A stretch of 64,000 nt of DNA, taken from Sceloporus undulatus (taxonomy: Eukaryota; Chordata; Lepidosauria; Squamata; Phrynosomatidae). Made by a program: the position numbers and the translations under genes. Location: positions 180,094,238 through 180,158,237 of the forward strand of contig NC_056523.1 in assembly GCF_019175285.1 (NCBI RefSeq), written 5' to 3'. Numbering within the stretch: position 1 is the first letter of the stretch; every line of letters begins with the position of its first letter. Positions 46,705 through 57,751 of the stretch are shown one piece after another. The notes beneath the pieces were generated by a model. That model had not been told where the DNA came from. It saw only the letters and a program-made list of their open reading frames with translations, and ran no database searches.

Positions 46705-46926
46705 TGGCTTCTGCCACACTGCAGAATTAATAAAACTTGACACTGATTTAACTGTCATGGCTCCATCCTATGAAATTCTGGGATTTGTAATTTGTTGTGG
46801 CACCACTTCTCTCTGCCAGAGGCTAAACATCTCACCAAATTGCAAATACCAAAACGCCATAGCAGGGAGCCATTGTAGTTAAAGTGATGTCAAACTGCAT
46901 TCATTCTGCAGTGTAGATACAGCCTT
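46705..46926. mobile_element. Fold-back element FB1 copy
   Basis: TTCTGCCACACTGCAGAATT and CATTCATTCTGCAGTGTAGA as outer arms. Confidence 0.85.
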
Positions 46927-47133
46927 ACTTTTTTTTTTTTTTTAGCCTTATCAATTTGCTTGTTGGGACATGGGGGATTTGTGACTGGCATCCATTTTGT
47001 GAAAACAGCCACAGTAAATATTTTATGAGCATTCCAAACTTGCCTCCAAATGTAAAAAGTTGAGAGTCTTCTTCTGTCTCCCAGTTGGACCTTTTGCTGC
47101 ACAAAGCACAACAAAATATTCTTTTCCAAGAAG

Positions 47134-47359
47134 TAGTAGTGTCGCTAGGGTTGGTGTTGCCCGGTGCTGTAACTCATGGTTTCACACCCACACACACCTC
47201 CTCCCATTTCACACCATACAGAATCCTTAATCATGCCTTTCTGTACTAATGTTACTCATAAATCATAATTCCCATATATTGAATGTAATGCTAATGGTTG
47301 TGATATAAATGACTAGAATAATTAAAATTATACCCTTAAATTACAAACACACAACTTAA

Positions 47360-47429
<70 letters not shown>

Positions 47430-47734
47430 TGGTTAACATTTGATGTTTTTAAAGCAAATTTAAAAAGAATATTTTTAAAAAAAATAATTATTTTTTTAAT
47501 TTCATATTTTGAAATTTGAAGTTTTTTTTTTTAATTTTGGGACCTCTCCTTTCTGCTCCCACTGAGCTTCACCCCACTCCCTCCATCTCTTAAAGCATTT
47601 TAAAGGGAAGCAGATTAATGCCACAGCCTGTTTCTGCCCAAAGGTACGTATTTGAGGAGCAGTGGTGTCACCCTCCTTTTAGGATGTCACCTGGTGCGGT
47701 CCGTACCCCCCGCATTCCCTGCGTGATGCCACTG
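47134..47734. mobile_element. hAT MITE with exact 8-bp target duplication, second copy
   Basis: Duplication CCAAGAAG at 47126-47133 and 47735-47742. Left TIR TAGTAGTGTCGCTAGG differs from the 44577 copy by four transitions. Holds (TA)n(GA)n at 47366-47424. Confidence 0.9.
47366..47424 (+). repeat. (TA)n(GA)n microsatellite
   Basis: About 16 TA units followed by about 12 GA units inside the hAT element. Confidence 0.9.
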
Positions 47735-47744
47735 CCAAGAAGGA

Positions 47745-48795
47745 TAAAATCAAAAAGGATAAAACACACAACAATAAAATAAAAACCAAAGCAATGCAAA
47801 CAACAACAACAACAAAACCTACTGACGACAAATGGGTAAACTGGAAAAGGGCCAGGTCAAATGATGAGCTTATGCAGATCAGCTGGGTAGATGGCAATCT
47901 CTTCTTTGCCTTGTATTAAAACTCAAGCCAGAGAAGAATTCTGGGATTCTAACACTTGCTTTGTAGCAAGGTTGCCTGGGTTAAACCAGGTTGATTTAAA
48001 CTATGGTTTAAACCTTGGTTGAAACCAAATTACTTGTAAAAAAAACATTCTTGGTTTTCCTTTTTAAAAAAATGTGACTAACATTACGATTTTCCAACTT
48101 TCTTCCTGGAACAACAATTACCATATGAACTTAAACATTTTAGCTTTAAGGTTTATTGACAGTTGTTCATTGTTAAACCAGTATCCACTGTCAGCTGCTG
48201 TTTTTTAATCACTTTATTTTATAGCGCAAGAAATGCCATTCAGACACAAATTCTTCAATTAATGTAAGTTCAACCAAAATGACTTCCTTAAAAAGAGCAC
48301 TTTTTAAAGAACAATGATTATTATAAGCTAGTGGCCATTACATCTGAATTGCATTTTGCTACTTAATTTTCTGATTTAGCCCTATATTGGTGTAGTCTAA
48401 TGTGATGTACACAAAATGCAAAAATTGGTTTAAACAGGAGCAACAAAACAAGCAATTGGGTTTGCTATTAAAAACTGAGTTCCCCCCGAACCCTGCTTTG
48501 TAGTTGTATTTTGTAGTTTTGTTGTTGTATTTTGGGCAACCTGTACCATTTCCAGATGTGGAAGTGTACATTTGTTGATAGCAATGTGCCAAATGTTCTG
48601 TCATCCACATGTAAGTAAAGGAATAAATAATAAAACCCACAGAGGTACCTATTGGATAATTGGTATCTTTGGCTCCTCACCCAACCTTGCCCTGGAACAT
48701 GGTGAGAAATTTTAAAACACTTGGCCCTGCTGCCAAAGTTAAAACAACAACAACAACAATAATAACAACAACACATATAACATACACAAAAGAGG
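47745..48795. other. No gene seen
   Basis: Includes short ACA/AAT-rich stretches near 47795-47817 and 48743-48773; otherwise single-copy-looking. Confidence 0.45.
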
Positions 48796-48798
48796 ACC

Positions 48799-48880
48799 CA
48801 CTGATATTTTATTTTATTTTATTTTATTTTATATGCTGCCTTTTTCTGGAGTGGGACCCAAGGCAGTTCACAGATAAAAT
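48799..48880 (-). mobile_element. LINE 3' end fragment
   Basis: (TTTTA)n followed by the complement of GAACTGCCTTGGGTCCC and a TATAAAAT-type end. Confidence 0.6.
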
Positions 48881-48884
48881 TGTT

Positions 48885-49310
48885 TGAACACCTACCATAT
48901 GTACTTTTACTGTTGGATCACTTTATTTGTATGTCACCTGGGACTTCTAGTTTCCAGCATTTGATGTTCATTGTCAAAACTGGCATTTCTTTTATTATAA
49001 ACTTGTCATCATACTGGTTAATAAAGTATTTTTATACTTTTTTTAACATCACCTTTCCCTAACTTTTTTTGTTTTACCAATTTGAACGCCTACGAATACA
49101 ATTTAAAACAATTAAAATAATTTCATTTATTTTATAACATTACATTTACCAAACACAAAAGCTGAAAACTTAAACACACCCACGTACCCCAGTAAGAAGG
49201 GCCCCCTCCAACACCTGACATAGGAAACTACAGTAGTTCGTCTAATTTCTCTGCTAACATACATTGGCAATAGGAAACGTCTTTTGTATATACGCATAGA
49301 GATGTCTTCA
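48885..49310. other. No gene seen
   Basis: AT-rich sequence without a recognised element. Confidence 0.4.
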
Positions 49311-49313
49311 ACT

Positions 49314-49540
49314 AAGGCTGCATCCGAACTCCAGAAACAATCCAGGTTGACACCACTTTAACTGCCATGGCTCAATGCTGTCGAATTCTGGGAACCGTAG
49401 TTTGTTGTGGCACCAGAACTCTCTGACAGAGTAAGCGAAATGTCTCACAAAACTACAGTTCTCAGAATTCCACAGCATTGAACCATGATGGTTAAAGTGG
49501 TGTCAAACTGAATTATCTCTGCAGTGCAGATACAGCCTTA
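49314..49540. mobile_element. Fold-back element FB1 copy, well preserved
   Basis: TAAGGCTGCATCCGAACTCC at one end and CAGTGCAGATACAGCCTTA at the other, both arms complete. Good reference copy for the family. Confidence 0.88.
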
Positions 49541-50059
49541 TGCTACTTATTATACCTCCCAGGAACAACATCTGACTTTAATAGGCCAGGGGTTATTCCA
49601 GCTCTGGGGCAGTGATGCAAACCCCAATTTATCTTCCTAACCTCTGCCCAAAACTGAAATAAACTCACTTCTTCTCTTCCTCCCTCAAGGCTTGGTTGCC
49701 AGCGCTAAGGCCTTCCAGGCTTGCTTCTTAAGGAGGCGGTTCAGAACAGCTTCAAAGGAGAAGCCAAGACTTTTCAATGCCAGATCAAACTGATCAAAGG
49801 AAAAACAAAATGGAAGCTCCCAAACTAGTATCGACTGCTAGAGTCTCTGCAGCCTCCCATGACCAAAGAGAGAGGAACCCTGCAGAAGGGCCTCCATCGC
49901 TAGTTGAAATCAACTATAGTTATCAATTCAGCTAGAATTTTTCCAACAAACAGTGCGATGTTAATTAAATTAAATTTATTTTAAAATTTAATTGATTGAC
50001 TTAAGTTGGACTTAACTTGATGCTGCAATTTTATTGAAGGCACACACAATAAAATAGTA

Positions 50060-50367
50060 CAGGTTGAGGCTTCCTTTTCTGGAATCCCAAAACATCCAAA
50101 ATATTTCAAAACCCAAAATTGTCCACATGAATGGCTGAGATAGTGACACCTTTGCTTTCTGATGGTTCAATGTACGTAAACTTTGTTTCATGCACAAAAC
50201 CATGAAAAATCTTGTGTATGACATTACTTTCATTCTGTGTAGGAAACATAAATGAATTTCATGGGTAGACTTGGGTCTGCATATGCAAATATTCCAAAAT
50301 CCAAAAAAACTCTGAAATCCAAAATACTGCTGGTCCCAAGCATTTCAGATAAGGGAGACTCAACCTA
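50060..50367. mobile_element. Tigger-type MITE (CAGGTTGA type), second copy
   Basis: Starts CAGGTTGAGGCTTCC after TA; ends GATAAGGGAGACTCAACCTA before TA. The interior matches 14592-14922. Confidence 0.82.
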
Positions 50368-50849
50368 TAGTTTCAGTGTTCTTTTTTCCAGCATGGATAC
50401 AATTTATTAACTCTGTTATTACATAGATTCTTAAACAGTAACCAGGATCCACTGATGGAAGCAGCTTTTTAGTGGAAATGAGAGGAGGTAATTTACCTCT
50501 TCATGCAGACATCTCCAATCTTCAAAAAAATATTTTCCTCCTCCTTCCCTTCCTCCCAAATTGATATGTACCATCAGAGACTTCATTCCCACTATATTTT
50601 AATCCAGGTCGTGATTCGGTTCAGAACCGGTTCAAACGACCCCAGTTCCTGCCTAATCTGAATTGCTGAAGCGATTCTGAGAGGGGGGCCATGCTCTAGT
50701 CCCATTTAACCCGCATCATTTTGACGCTGATTTTTTCCACTTCTTTTTAGATAAATCAATTCTGCACAAGTGTGAACCACAAGCAGATCAGAATCAATTC
50801 AAATTTCCCCTTCGGCCGGCTGGAACCAAATCATTTTGAATTGATTCAT

Positions 50850-51541
50850 TCATGAATGGGAACCAGAACTGCCCATATTACACCGGTTCTAAAATCTCTT
50901 CACTGGCTGCCTATCAGTTTCCGGGCAAGGTACAAGGTGTTGGTTCTAACCTTTAAAGCCCTACATGGCTTGGGTCCTGACTACTTGCGGGAGCGCTTAC
51001 TTCAGTATAATCCTTCCTGCACACTTCGGTTTTCTGAGAAGAATCTGCTACAACCAAATAAGACAAGACTTTCAGCAGTGACCCAGAGGACCTTCTCATC
51101 AGCCGCTCCTAGGCTCTGGAACGAGCTGCCGGACAAGATCCACCATACTGCCACCTTGGAAGCCTTTAAAAAGCCTATTAAGATGGATCTCTTCCGGCAG
51201 GCCTTTCCAGACTAGGTTAGGTCCATTAGACTTGCCTCCCCCCTCCAATGGTATCTCTATTGTTCCGATATCAAAAACGATTGATACCATCCCCCCATCA
51301 CCCCTCATTTCTTGTGCTAATCTGCCCCAAATTTTTGTTTTTTCCTATTGGACAGTTTTAAATTTTGATGTTTAATCTTTTTTATGGGTTCATCACTGTT
51401 TTTATGACTGGGGGAGGGTTGGAGTTATGGGGTTTTAAATTGTAATTTTTGTTTGATGTTTTTATTATACTGTTGGAATCCGCTTTGATTCCTTGTGAAA
51501 AAGCAGAATACAAATAATATTAATAATAATTATTATTATTA
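50850..51541 (+). mobile_element. LINE L2-type, 3' fragment
   Basis: Open frame 50856-51215 gives RTAHITPVLKSLHWLPISFR, ALHGLGPDYLRERLLQYNP and AAPRLWNELPDKI, the L2 C-terminal domain. The 3' UTR ends in ATT/AAT repeats. Same domain as 9649-9980 but a clearly different subfamily. 5' truncated. Confidence 0.85.
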
Positions 51542-51762
51542 CAGTCGGCCCCACTGATTTTTTATACACGGATTCAAGCATCCACAGTTTGAAAATGTTC
51601 AAAAAAAGGTTAAATTTTAAATTTCAAACCTCGATTTTCTATTTTTTATAAGGGACGCCATTTTGCTATGTCATTATATTTAATGGGACTTGAGCATCCG
51701 CTGATTTTGTTATACACAGCAGATCTTGGAACCAAACCCCAATGTATAACAAGGGTCCACTA
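51542..51762. mobile_element. Tigger-type MITE (CATCCACAG subfamily)
   Basis: TACAGTCGGCCCCACTG on the left, AACAAGGGTCCACTATA on the right; interior GGGACTTGAGCATCC. Inserted at the L2 tail. Confidence 0.75.
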
Positions 51763-51899
51763 TATTATTATTATTATTTTGATGCCAGAATATGTGATCG
51801 GGGCAAGTGTAGTGTAAACCGCAATCCGATGTTGAATCAATCCATTGATTCAGATCACACACTGATTTATCTGTAAGTGGGAATGAGGCCTGAGATTCT

Positions 51900-52660
51900 A
51901 CTCCAGAGGGTTTCCAAGGCTTCTGGAGCAGGTAGGAAATATACCGAGTGGGAAATGCCATCAATGGATAAATACTATTGGGTCCTGGTCAACTTTGCTT
52001 GCTGGACAGTTATGACCCAGTATTTTTCCTGTTGTCTTTCTGTTCAGTAAAGAAATGACTTGTGGTTATCTTGCAGTTGTAACGCCAGCCCTCTCTAATA
52101 TGGAGTGGTTAAGCACTATTAACTGGTCTTCCAGTCAACAGCCTTTTAATTAGTTGTTTCTTGTTCATTCAAACCATTGCATTACTGTACCATCATTTTA
52201 ATCAGTCATTTCCTGTTTCCTGCTGGTGGGCACTTTGTTGTTGTTGTTTCTACTTTCCAAGCAGAACATTGGTTGTTTCATTATTCTTTATAAATTATAA
52301 ATAGAAAAGAAAAAGGGGGAGAAATCATAATCGGCTGATTTTAAAAAAATACCCTGCTAGAAGTGGAGCTATGTCTTGTGTGGACATTTAACCAAAATGT
52401 AATTCATAACCTTGGGGGATATTTGTAAGGTTGATGTAGTGCTAAAAATTTTAATTTAATGTAACACTAAATAACACCATAGAAACTAATTTAGAAAGGA
52501 CATGAGATTAGGGGCAGACTTCATAAATTGCTTGTATCAACCACGCAGAAGTCTGCCAGTGAAGCCAGATCCAAAACATCCAGAGGGCTAAAGTCTCTCT
52601 ACTTCTCTGTTGTATGATGCCGAAGCCTATACTGTATAGTGACTGCCATTGTAATCCATG
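51900..52660. other. No gene seen
   Basis: No repeat or exon recognised. Confidence 0.4.
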
Positions 52661-52664
52661 TTGA

Positions 52665-52815
52665 GCTCAAATTACTAGGAAGCCACAGAATTCTGGTGGA
52701 GAATTTTAAGTGACTTTGATCAAACTCCAGATCCCTGGATTTTGTAGGAGGGAGCCATAGAAGTTAAAAGTAGTATCAAAGTGCTATGATGATATAGTGT
52801 GAAAGAGACCTTAAG
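52665..52815. mobile_element. Fold-back element FB2 half copy
   Basis: AGATCCCTGGATTTTGTAGG, then AAGTAGTATCAAAGTGCTAT and a TAGTGTGAAAGAGACC end, as in 17388-17625. Confidence 0.55.
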
Positions 52816-52823
52816 CACAAATT

Positions 52824-53046
52824 AAGGATGCATCTACACTGTAGAAATAATATAATTTGCCACCACTTTAAATACCATGGCTCCATCCTACAGAATCTTG
52901 GGATGCGTAGTTTTGTGAGGCACCAGTACTCTTTGGCAGAGAAGGCTAAAGACTTTGTAAAAAGTACAAATCCCATGAACCCATAGGCTGGAGCTACAGC
53001 ACTTAAAGTGGTGTCAAACTGCTTTATTTTACAGTATAGATGCCCC
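52824..53046. mobile_element. Fold-back element FB1 copy
   Basis: AGGATGCATCTACACTGTAG on the left and TTTTACAGTATAGATGCC on the right. The centre has GCACCAGTACTCTTTGGCAG. Confidence 0.85.
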
Positions 53047-53559
53047 CCCAAGGCATGTTTGCTGCTGAAGGCAAAAAATATCCCACAAGTACTCCACGTC
53101 TACCTATTCTCTGTTGGACTTGCTCACTAAGCAACACATCAATGACACAGAGCCAGAGGTTACACAAATTATTTCCTGGCAATAGTTCCACTCTGTTTAA
53201 TGCTGAAGGGAATCCACTGGAGCATAGAGGAAAAGGAAAGTGTAACAGCAGCAGACTTCTCTCCCTTTGTTCTGCTGCCAAGGGATGAATAAAAGATTGG
53301 TCTAACATGCAGTCTGTTTGACTAGGCATATGGGGAAGCTGCTCAGAACACACCATATCAAGCCTTGGAATTGACAGAAGTGTTATGAGTTAATATTTGT
53401 TATATCTTGTGGACGCAAAAATTGCGGCACACTAGGACATTTCAGAGCAACAGCTAGGAACCTGTTACATTACATAACTAGCTAGGTAGCAGAGGCACTA
53501 AGAAACCCCTTTAATGAATTGCAAAGATGCATAACAGGAATCTGTCAAAAGCGCCCAAT

Positions 53560-53690
53560 GTGCATTGTGCTCAGTGCACATTGGGACTGATGCTATGTGT
53601 ATTGGAACTGATATGATGCACAGGAGAACCAATGTGATGCACATCCTGTTGTGCATTAGTCCCACTGTGCATTGGTCATTTTGCTGGCTC
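53560..53690. repeat. Short 21-bp tandem repeat with nested inverted repeats
   Basis: Three consecutive 21-bp units (near 53583, 53604 and 53625) with ATTGGGACTGATG / ATTGGAACTGATA cores. CCCAATGTGCA and TGCACATTGGG form an 11-bp perfect inverted repeat just before them. Confidence 0.6.
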
Positions 53691-54085
53691 TACTGCATAG
53701 TAACATTCACAGCAGCCCTCTATGGGATATGGACATTATGGAACTGCCCGTTTCTAATTCCCGCAGATGCAAATCCACTTACAAAGGCCTAAGTTCCCAA
53801 CAGGATTCCTCTAGTAATCACTTCTTGATTTCTGTGTGCAACCCTCTGAGGTTACTCTGGTATGCTGACACTTTTTATTTTGATATCAGCTTCAAAATGT
53901 ATATGGAATACTGATCTTTATGAATTTACAACTGCTTTTGCAGTTATCCTTTCTTCACAGGGCATCCTGGGAACTGTGTCTCTGTGATGTGGGCACGGAT
54001 ATTTTTTTAAAGGAGTTTCCAAACTACAATTGCTACATGTCTTTGAGAGGGAAACAGTGGGCGTTTAATTGCTAGAAAACTAGTA

Positions 54086-54263
54086 CAGCCAGCTCTCCCT
54101 ATCTATGGATTCTTTATCCACAGATTCAAGCATCCATGGCTTGAAAATATTTTTTAAAAATAAATAAATCCAAGAAGCAAACCTTGATTTTGCTATTTTA
54201 TATAGGGGCACCATTTTACAATCCATTGTATGTAATGGGATTTGGAATATCCATGTTTTCCAC
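54086..54263. mobile_element. Tigger-type MITE, left part of a split copy
   Basis: CAGCCAGCTCTCCCTATC after TA (54084-54085), then AGCATCCATGGCTTG and ATGTAATGGGATTTGGAAT. Continues at 54819. Confidence 0.82.
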
Positions 54264-54818
54264 TGTGGTGGAAATTCCTTTTTGAAATATAAAATCTATA
54301 GAAAGATGGAGTCACCTTTGTGAGCCAGAGAAATGGTTTTTGAAATAAAGGCTTGGAGTTACTAGAGCAAAGGAATAGTGAGTGCATCTTGACCTAGATG
54401 GAAGCTGGCACCAGTAAGAAAGACATAACATAAACTACTGAGATAAGGATACATAGTAGACATTTAGAAGCAAGGCTAAGAGGGAAAGCCACTGAATTCC
54501 TACAGGAGGGGTAAGGAGTGATGATGCAGTTTTAATGTATGCATGTATTTCTGTTCTGATTGTAAGAATTCTATATGTTTAAATTGTAATTAGCCAATCA
54601 GGTGTATTGAAGAAGCCCCTTTGTCTTGAATAATATAAAAAGAGCCATTTTGTCTTGTTCGGGGTTCTCAGCTTTTGGAACTTGAATTCCACTGAGTTCA
54701 ATGTTTTCCTTTGTCGACAAATGGAAATAAACTTATGGATTTTCAATTATTAGGTCCTCTTGCGAATTCCTTGATCTGCCAATCCTAGAAATCTAAGTTT
54801 CCTGAAATTTCTGTTACA
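54264..54818 (+). mobile_element. Solo LTR of an endogenous retrovirus (fossil)
   Basis: 555 bp beginning TGTGG and ending TTACA, flanked by a 4-bp duplication CCAC (54260-54263 and 54819-54822). TATAAAA lies near 54634 and AATAAA near 54726, in the order expected for U3-R-U5. Four-bp duplications suggest a class I (gamma-like) element. No internal region is present. It inserted into an existing Tigger-type MITE, so it is younger than that element. Confidence 0.8.
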
Positions 54819-54867
54819 CCACAATAAGCCCTGGGACCATACCCCAGTGGATACCAAGGACCCACTG
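54819..54867. mobile_element. Tigger-type MITE, right part of a split copy
   Basis: CCTGGGACCATACCCCAGTG, then ATACCAAGGACCCACTG and TA at 54868-54869. Confidence 0.8.
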
Positions 54868-55185
54868 TATTTGTGGTATAGCTATACTTACCCCCATTTA
54901 ATTTTGAGGTTTTCTGGCCTTTCAATGGTAATTGTTTCTCTCCTCCTCTTCCTCTTGCTCTGTCTGCTTTGCATGAAGTTCTTCCTTTCTTCTATTGTCC
55001 ATCCCTTTGGTGCTGTTGCAGGGCTTCCCATAACCCCAAAGGATCCAAAGCACAAGCTTTAATACTCAAGAAGTGCCTTAATTGCCATAGGGATTTCTGA
55101 GAAGGACTGAGAGATATCACCTGTGTTGTAATGACTGATAGGCAGCAGGACAACCTGACTCATGTACCCATCCCTTATCTATGTT

Positions 55186-55671
55186 CAGTGGTGTCAGTGA
55201 GAGGTGCAGGGAGTGTGGACCACCCTGGGTGACACCAGGCAGCAATGAGGTATCCCAGACCCCTCCTCTGGAAAGAAAGGGACGACTCTTCTTGATATGC
55301 CAGTCCCATTTGGGATGTGTGAAGATGTGGGTGAAGCCACAGATCAGAAGATGTGAGTGAAGCCCTCCCTCCTTCAGCTTCCCATCCTGAACCATATGGC
55401 TGCTTTCCACCATTGCCCTCTGGTATGGGCTTTTTGCTATGATTTTCTTTTTCCTTGAGGATCGAGTTCTTTCATAATTAAAACACTGTTCTTCCTCAGG
55501 GGAGTCCCATCTCACTGTCTCAGCTGGGGTGAGGAAGGATAATGGTGGCAGAATACACGATTCCTCAGGGAGAGACCCTCCTCCCCCTTTGGACCACCAT
55601 CCCAAGATGTCCATGGAGGTGACATCATGAGTTACCATGGTGGGTGACACCAAACCTATATACTGTCTTAT
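55186..55671. mobile_element. hAT MITE, opposite orientation, GC-rich variant
   Basis: Left CAGTGGTGTCAGTGAG and GACCACCCTGGGTGACACC; right GTTACCATGGTGGGTGACAC, matching the complement of the 44577 copy's start. The outer right end is eroded. Confidence 0.6.
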
Positions 55672-55807
55672 ATTATGAGGAACATTTTTTTCCAGAGGTT
55701 CTGTGCTTCATTGCTGTACACAGCTCTCTGGTACAGTACAGCAGTTCTCGCAGTGTTATGGCATGATCCTGTCAAAACCTCTGGTGGTAGTCACACTGAG
55801 CTGAGAG

Positions 55808-56097
55808 GGAGCTTGCTTCTCTCAAAGTGTCCCCACCCCTGGTCATACCTTGCAGAGGGGGGCTGATGGAGGGTGGCAGCAGCCAAAAGGACATGCTTGG
55901 CCTTCTGCTTTGCTGTGGTTGTGGAGGTGAGGAGGCCTTCGCTGCTGTGGCAAAGCCAGGAGGGGTATGCTTAGCCCGCTCATTTGCCATGAGAGTGAAG
56001 CCAGGAGGGATGCAACAGGAAGAGGGCTTGACCTGGTATCCCTTTTCAGGCATCACTGTGTGCAGACCACACACCCTGCATTCCCCTGAAGCCACTG
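55808..56097. mobile_element. hAT MITE variant with exact 8-bp duplication
   Basis: GCTGAGAG at 55800-55807 and 56098-56105. Right end CATTCCCCTGAAGCCACTG is the family TIR. The interior has GGCAAAGCCAGGAGGG units, as in the 11974 copy. Confidence 0.65.
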
Positions 56098-56399
56098 GCT
56101 GAGAGCGCTTTTCAGGGTGCTCAAAAGTGACTACTGGAAGGCAAGGCAGGTCCTACCATTAGGCAGACTGAGGTGATGGCTTCAGGTGATAGATCCTGGA
56201 ATGGTGTGGAGAGGACAGCTGCAGCAGCCTCCTGGCTAGTCCTCTCTAAATACCTTCCAACAGTTTACTCAAAAACCAGAACGTGTAGCCAGGTAGCATG
56301 AGAGTGTCATCAAGAAGGTACTGTATGTATTATTAATGAAGTAGTGCACACAAGCTAGGAGAAGCTTCAGGAGTTCACTTTTGCCTGGGTTTATGGGGA

Positions 56400-56765
56400 A
56401 GAAAATTCTTTTTATGACCACCCAGCTTCCCTTTTCCTCCTTGTAAAATCCTTGTAAAATCCATGTAGAAGATTTTTAGCAGCATCAGTGTTGGGAGGAT
56501 GGTGACAGAGGACTAGAGAAACACAGTCTTTGGGTGCCAATTTGCAGCAGTTTGTCTGCAGAAAACAATGCAATCAAGCTTTAGTTGACAAAGACTCTCC
56601 TTTAGCTGATCCTACTGTAGCTAGGTGTGTCTGCCTATGACAGGCAAAGTAAGCAGCAGCTGCCTCCAGAATCCTATACTGATACTGAACACACACAAAC
56701 AGCAAAACAGAGAGAAAAGGGGAAAGCAGAGAAGCCTACCTCACCAGTTCCCCCCAGCATGTTTT
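56400..56765. repeat. Unclassified dispersed repeat U2, copy 2
   Basis: Same order of shared words as 32507-32885: TTTTTAGCAGCAT, GGACTAGAGAAACACA, TAGCTGATCCTACTGTAGCT and GGCAAAGTAAGCAGCAG. Confidence 0.7.
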
Positions 56766-56857
56766 TAAAAAAATAAAATTAAAGTCACCCAAGGATCAGG
56801 GGCAACTTTTTGGAATGCTGGGATTAGCAATTTAGAGAACAGAGGGGAAGGATATTT

Positions 56858-57013
56858 AGCATGGTTTGAGTATTGGTCTAGGATTCAAGGTTTGAATTCT
56901 TGCTCAACCATGGAAACCCACTGAATGACCTTAGAAAAGCCACAGTTCCTCAGCCTTAACGGAAGGCAATGGAAGCCCCCACTAAATAAATCTGGCCAAG
57001 AGAACACTATGAT
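56858..57013 (+). mobile_element. tRNA/CORE-headed SINE, left part of a split copy
   Basis: GGTTTGAGTATTGGTCTAGG, B box GGTTTGAATTC, core ATGACCTTAGAAAAGCCACA. Stops at ACACTATGAT and resumes at 57233. Confidence 0.8.
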
Positions 57014-57232
57014 CTTGACTGCTGCCACACTACAGAAATAAAGCAGTTTGACACCCCTTTAACTGCTACGACTCGATGCTATGGAATTCTGTGGTTTCAA
57101 ATTTGGCAAGATCTCTCTGTAAGAGACCTCTGGCACCCCACCCAACTACAAATTCCAGAATTTTATAGCACTGAGTCATGGCAGTTCAGGGGGTGTCAAA
57201 ATGCTTTATTTCTGCAGTGTGGCAACAGCCAG
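57014..57232. mobile_element. Fold-back element FB1 inserted in a SINE
   Basis: Arms TGACTGCTGCCACACTACAG and, at the other end in reverse complement, TGGCTGTTGCCACACTGCAG. The borders are fixed by the interrupted SINE. Confidence 0.85.
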
Positions 57233-57270
57233 GGTTTCCGTAAATCAGAGTCAGCTTGAAGGCAGATAAA
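57233..57270 (+). mobile_element. tRNA/CORE-headed SINE, tail of a split copy
   Basis: GGTTTCCGTAAATCAGAGTC and CAGCTTGAAGGCAGATAAA complete the SINE begun at 56858. Confidence 0.78.
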
Positions 57271-57289
57271 AACACCCAATTTAGAATGC

Positions 57290-57400
57290 CAAGCCAGATG
57301 GCTCCTCTGGCACTTCCCTAAACTTCAAATCCCAGGGTTCCATAGGTTACAGCTATTGAAGTGGGACCATAGTGCCAAAACAAGGTAATGTAAAAAGGCC
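57290..57400. mobile_element. Fold-back element FB2 half copy
   Basis: AAATCCCAGGGTTCCATAGG, GAAGTGGGACCATAGTGCC and a TGTAAAAAGGCCCC end. Confidence 0.55.
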
Positions 57401-57734
57401 CCAAATCAAGCATTTGAAAGGAATTATTGACTGTCTTTACAATAGCTATAGCAACAGTAAATTCCTGATGCTGCTGAATCCAAGGTATGACCTAGTGACC
57501 ACATCCTATCATGATGCTATCCACTCAAGGGTCTCAGAAGGAGTGCAGTCTCAAGACATTTTGCTGCCTAAAGTTAAAACTGCTGTAGCATCCCCTTCTC
57601 AGAATCAAGGTGCAGTGTGTGCAAGGCTGGCCAAATTGTTTTGCAACTTGGGGCAGAGAAGCCCTTTGATTACTATTCCCTCTCCAATCCTAAAATGCCC
57701 CCATTCCATAAAAAGCAACACTCTCCAAGTTCCG

Positions 57735-57751
57735 TTTATTCTCTTTTTATT
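57735..57751 (-). terminator. Tandem AATAAA poly(A) signals
   Basis: Two AATAAA hexamers on the minus strand, 5 nt apart, at the border between single-copy sequence on the right and repeat-dense sequence on the left. They are the best candidate for the distal NXPH4 poly(A) site. Confidence 0.5.

Larger units (their letters stand above)
50577..51895. mobile_element. Composite: MITE ends around an L2 fragment and a Tigger-type MITE
   Basis: Left ACTTCATTCCCACTATATTT and right (reverse complement) GCCTCATTCCCACTTACAG look like ends of one element, interrupted by 50850-51762. No clear target duplication was found. Confidence 0.4.

Noticed and set aside
55117-55653. 178-codon open frame on the minus strand
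   Set aside because: Lies mostly inside a non-autonomous hAT element and shows no transposase motifs.
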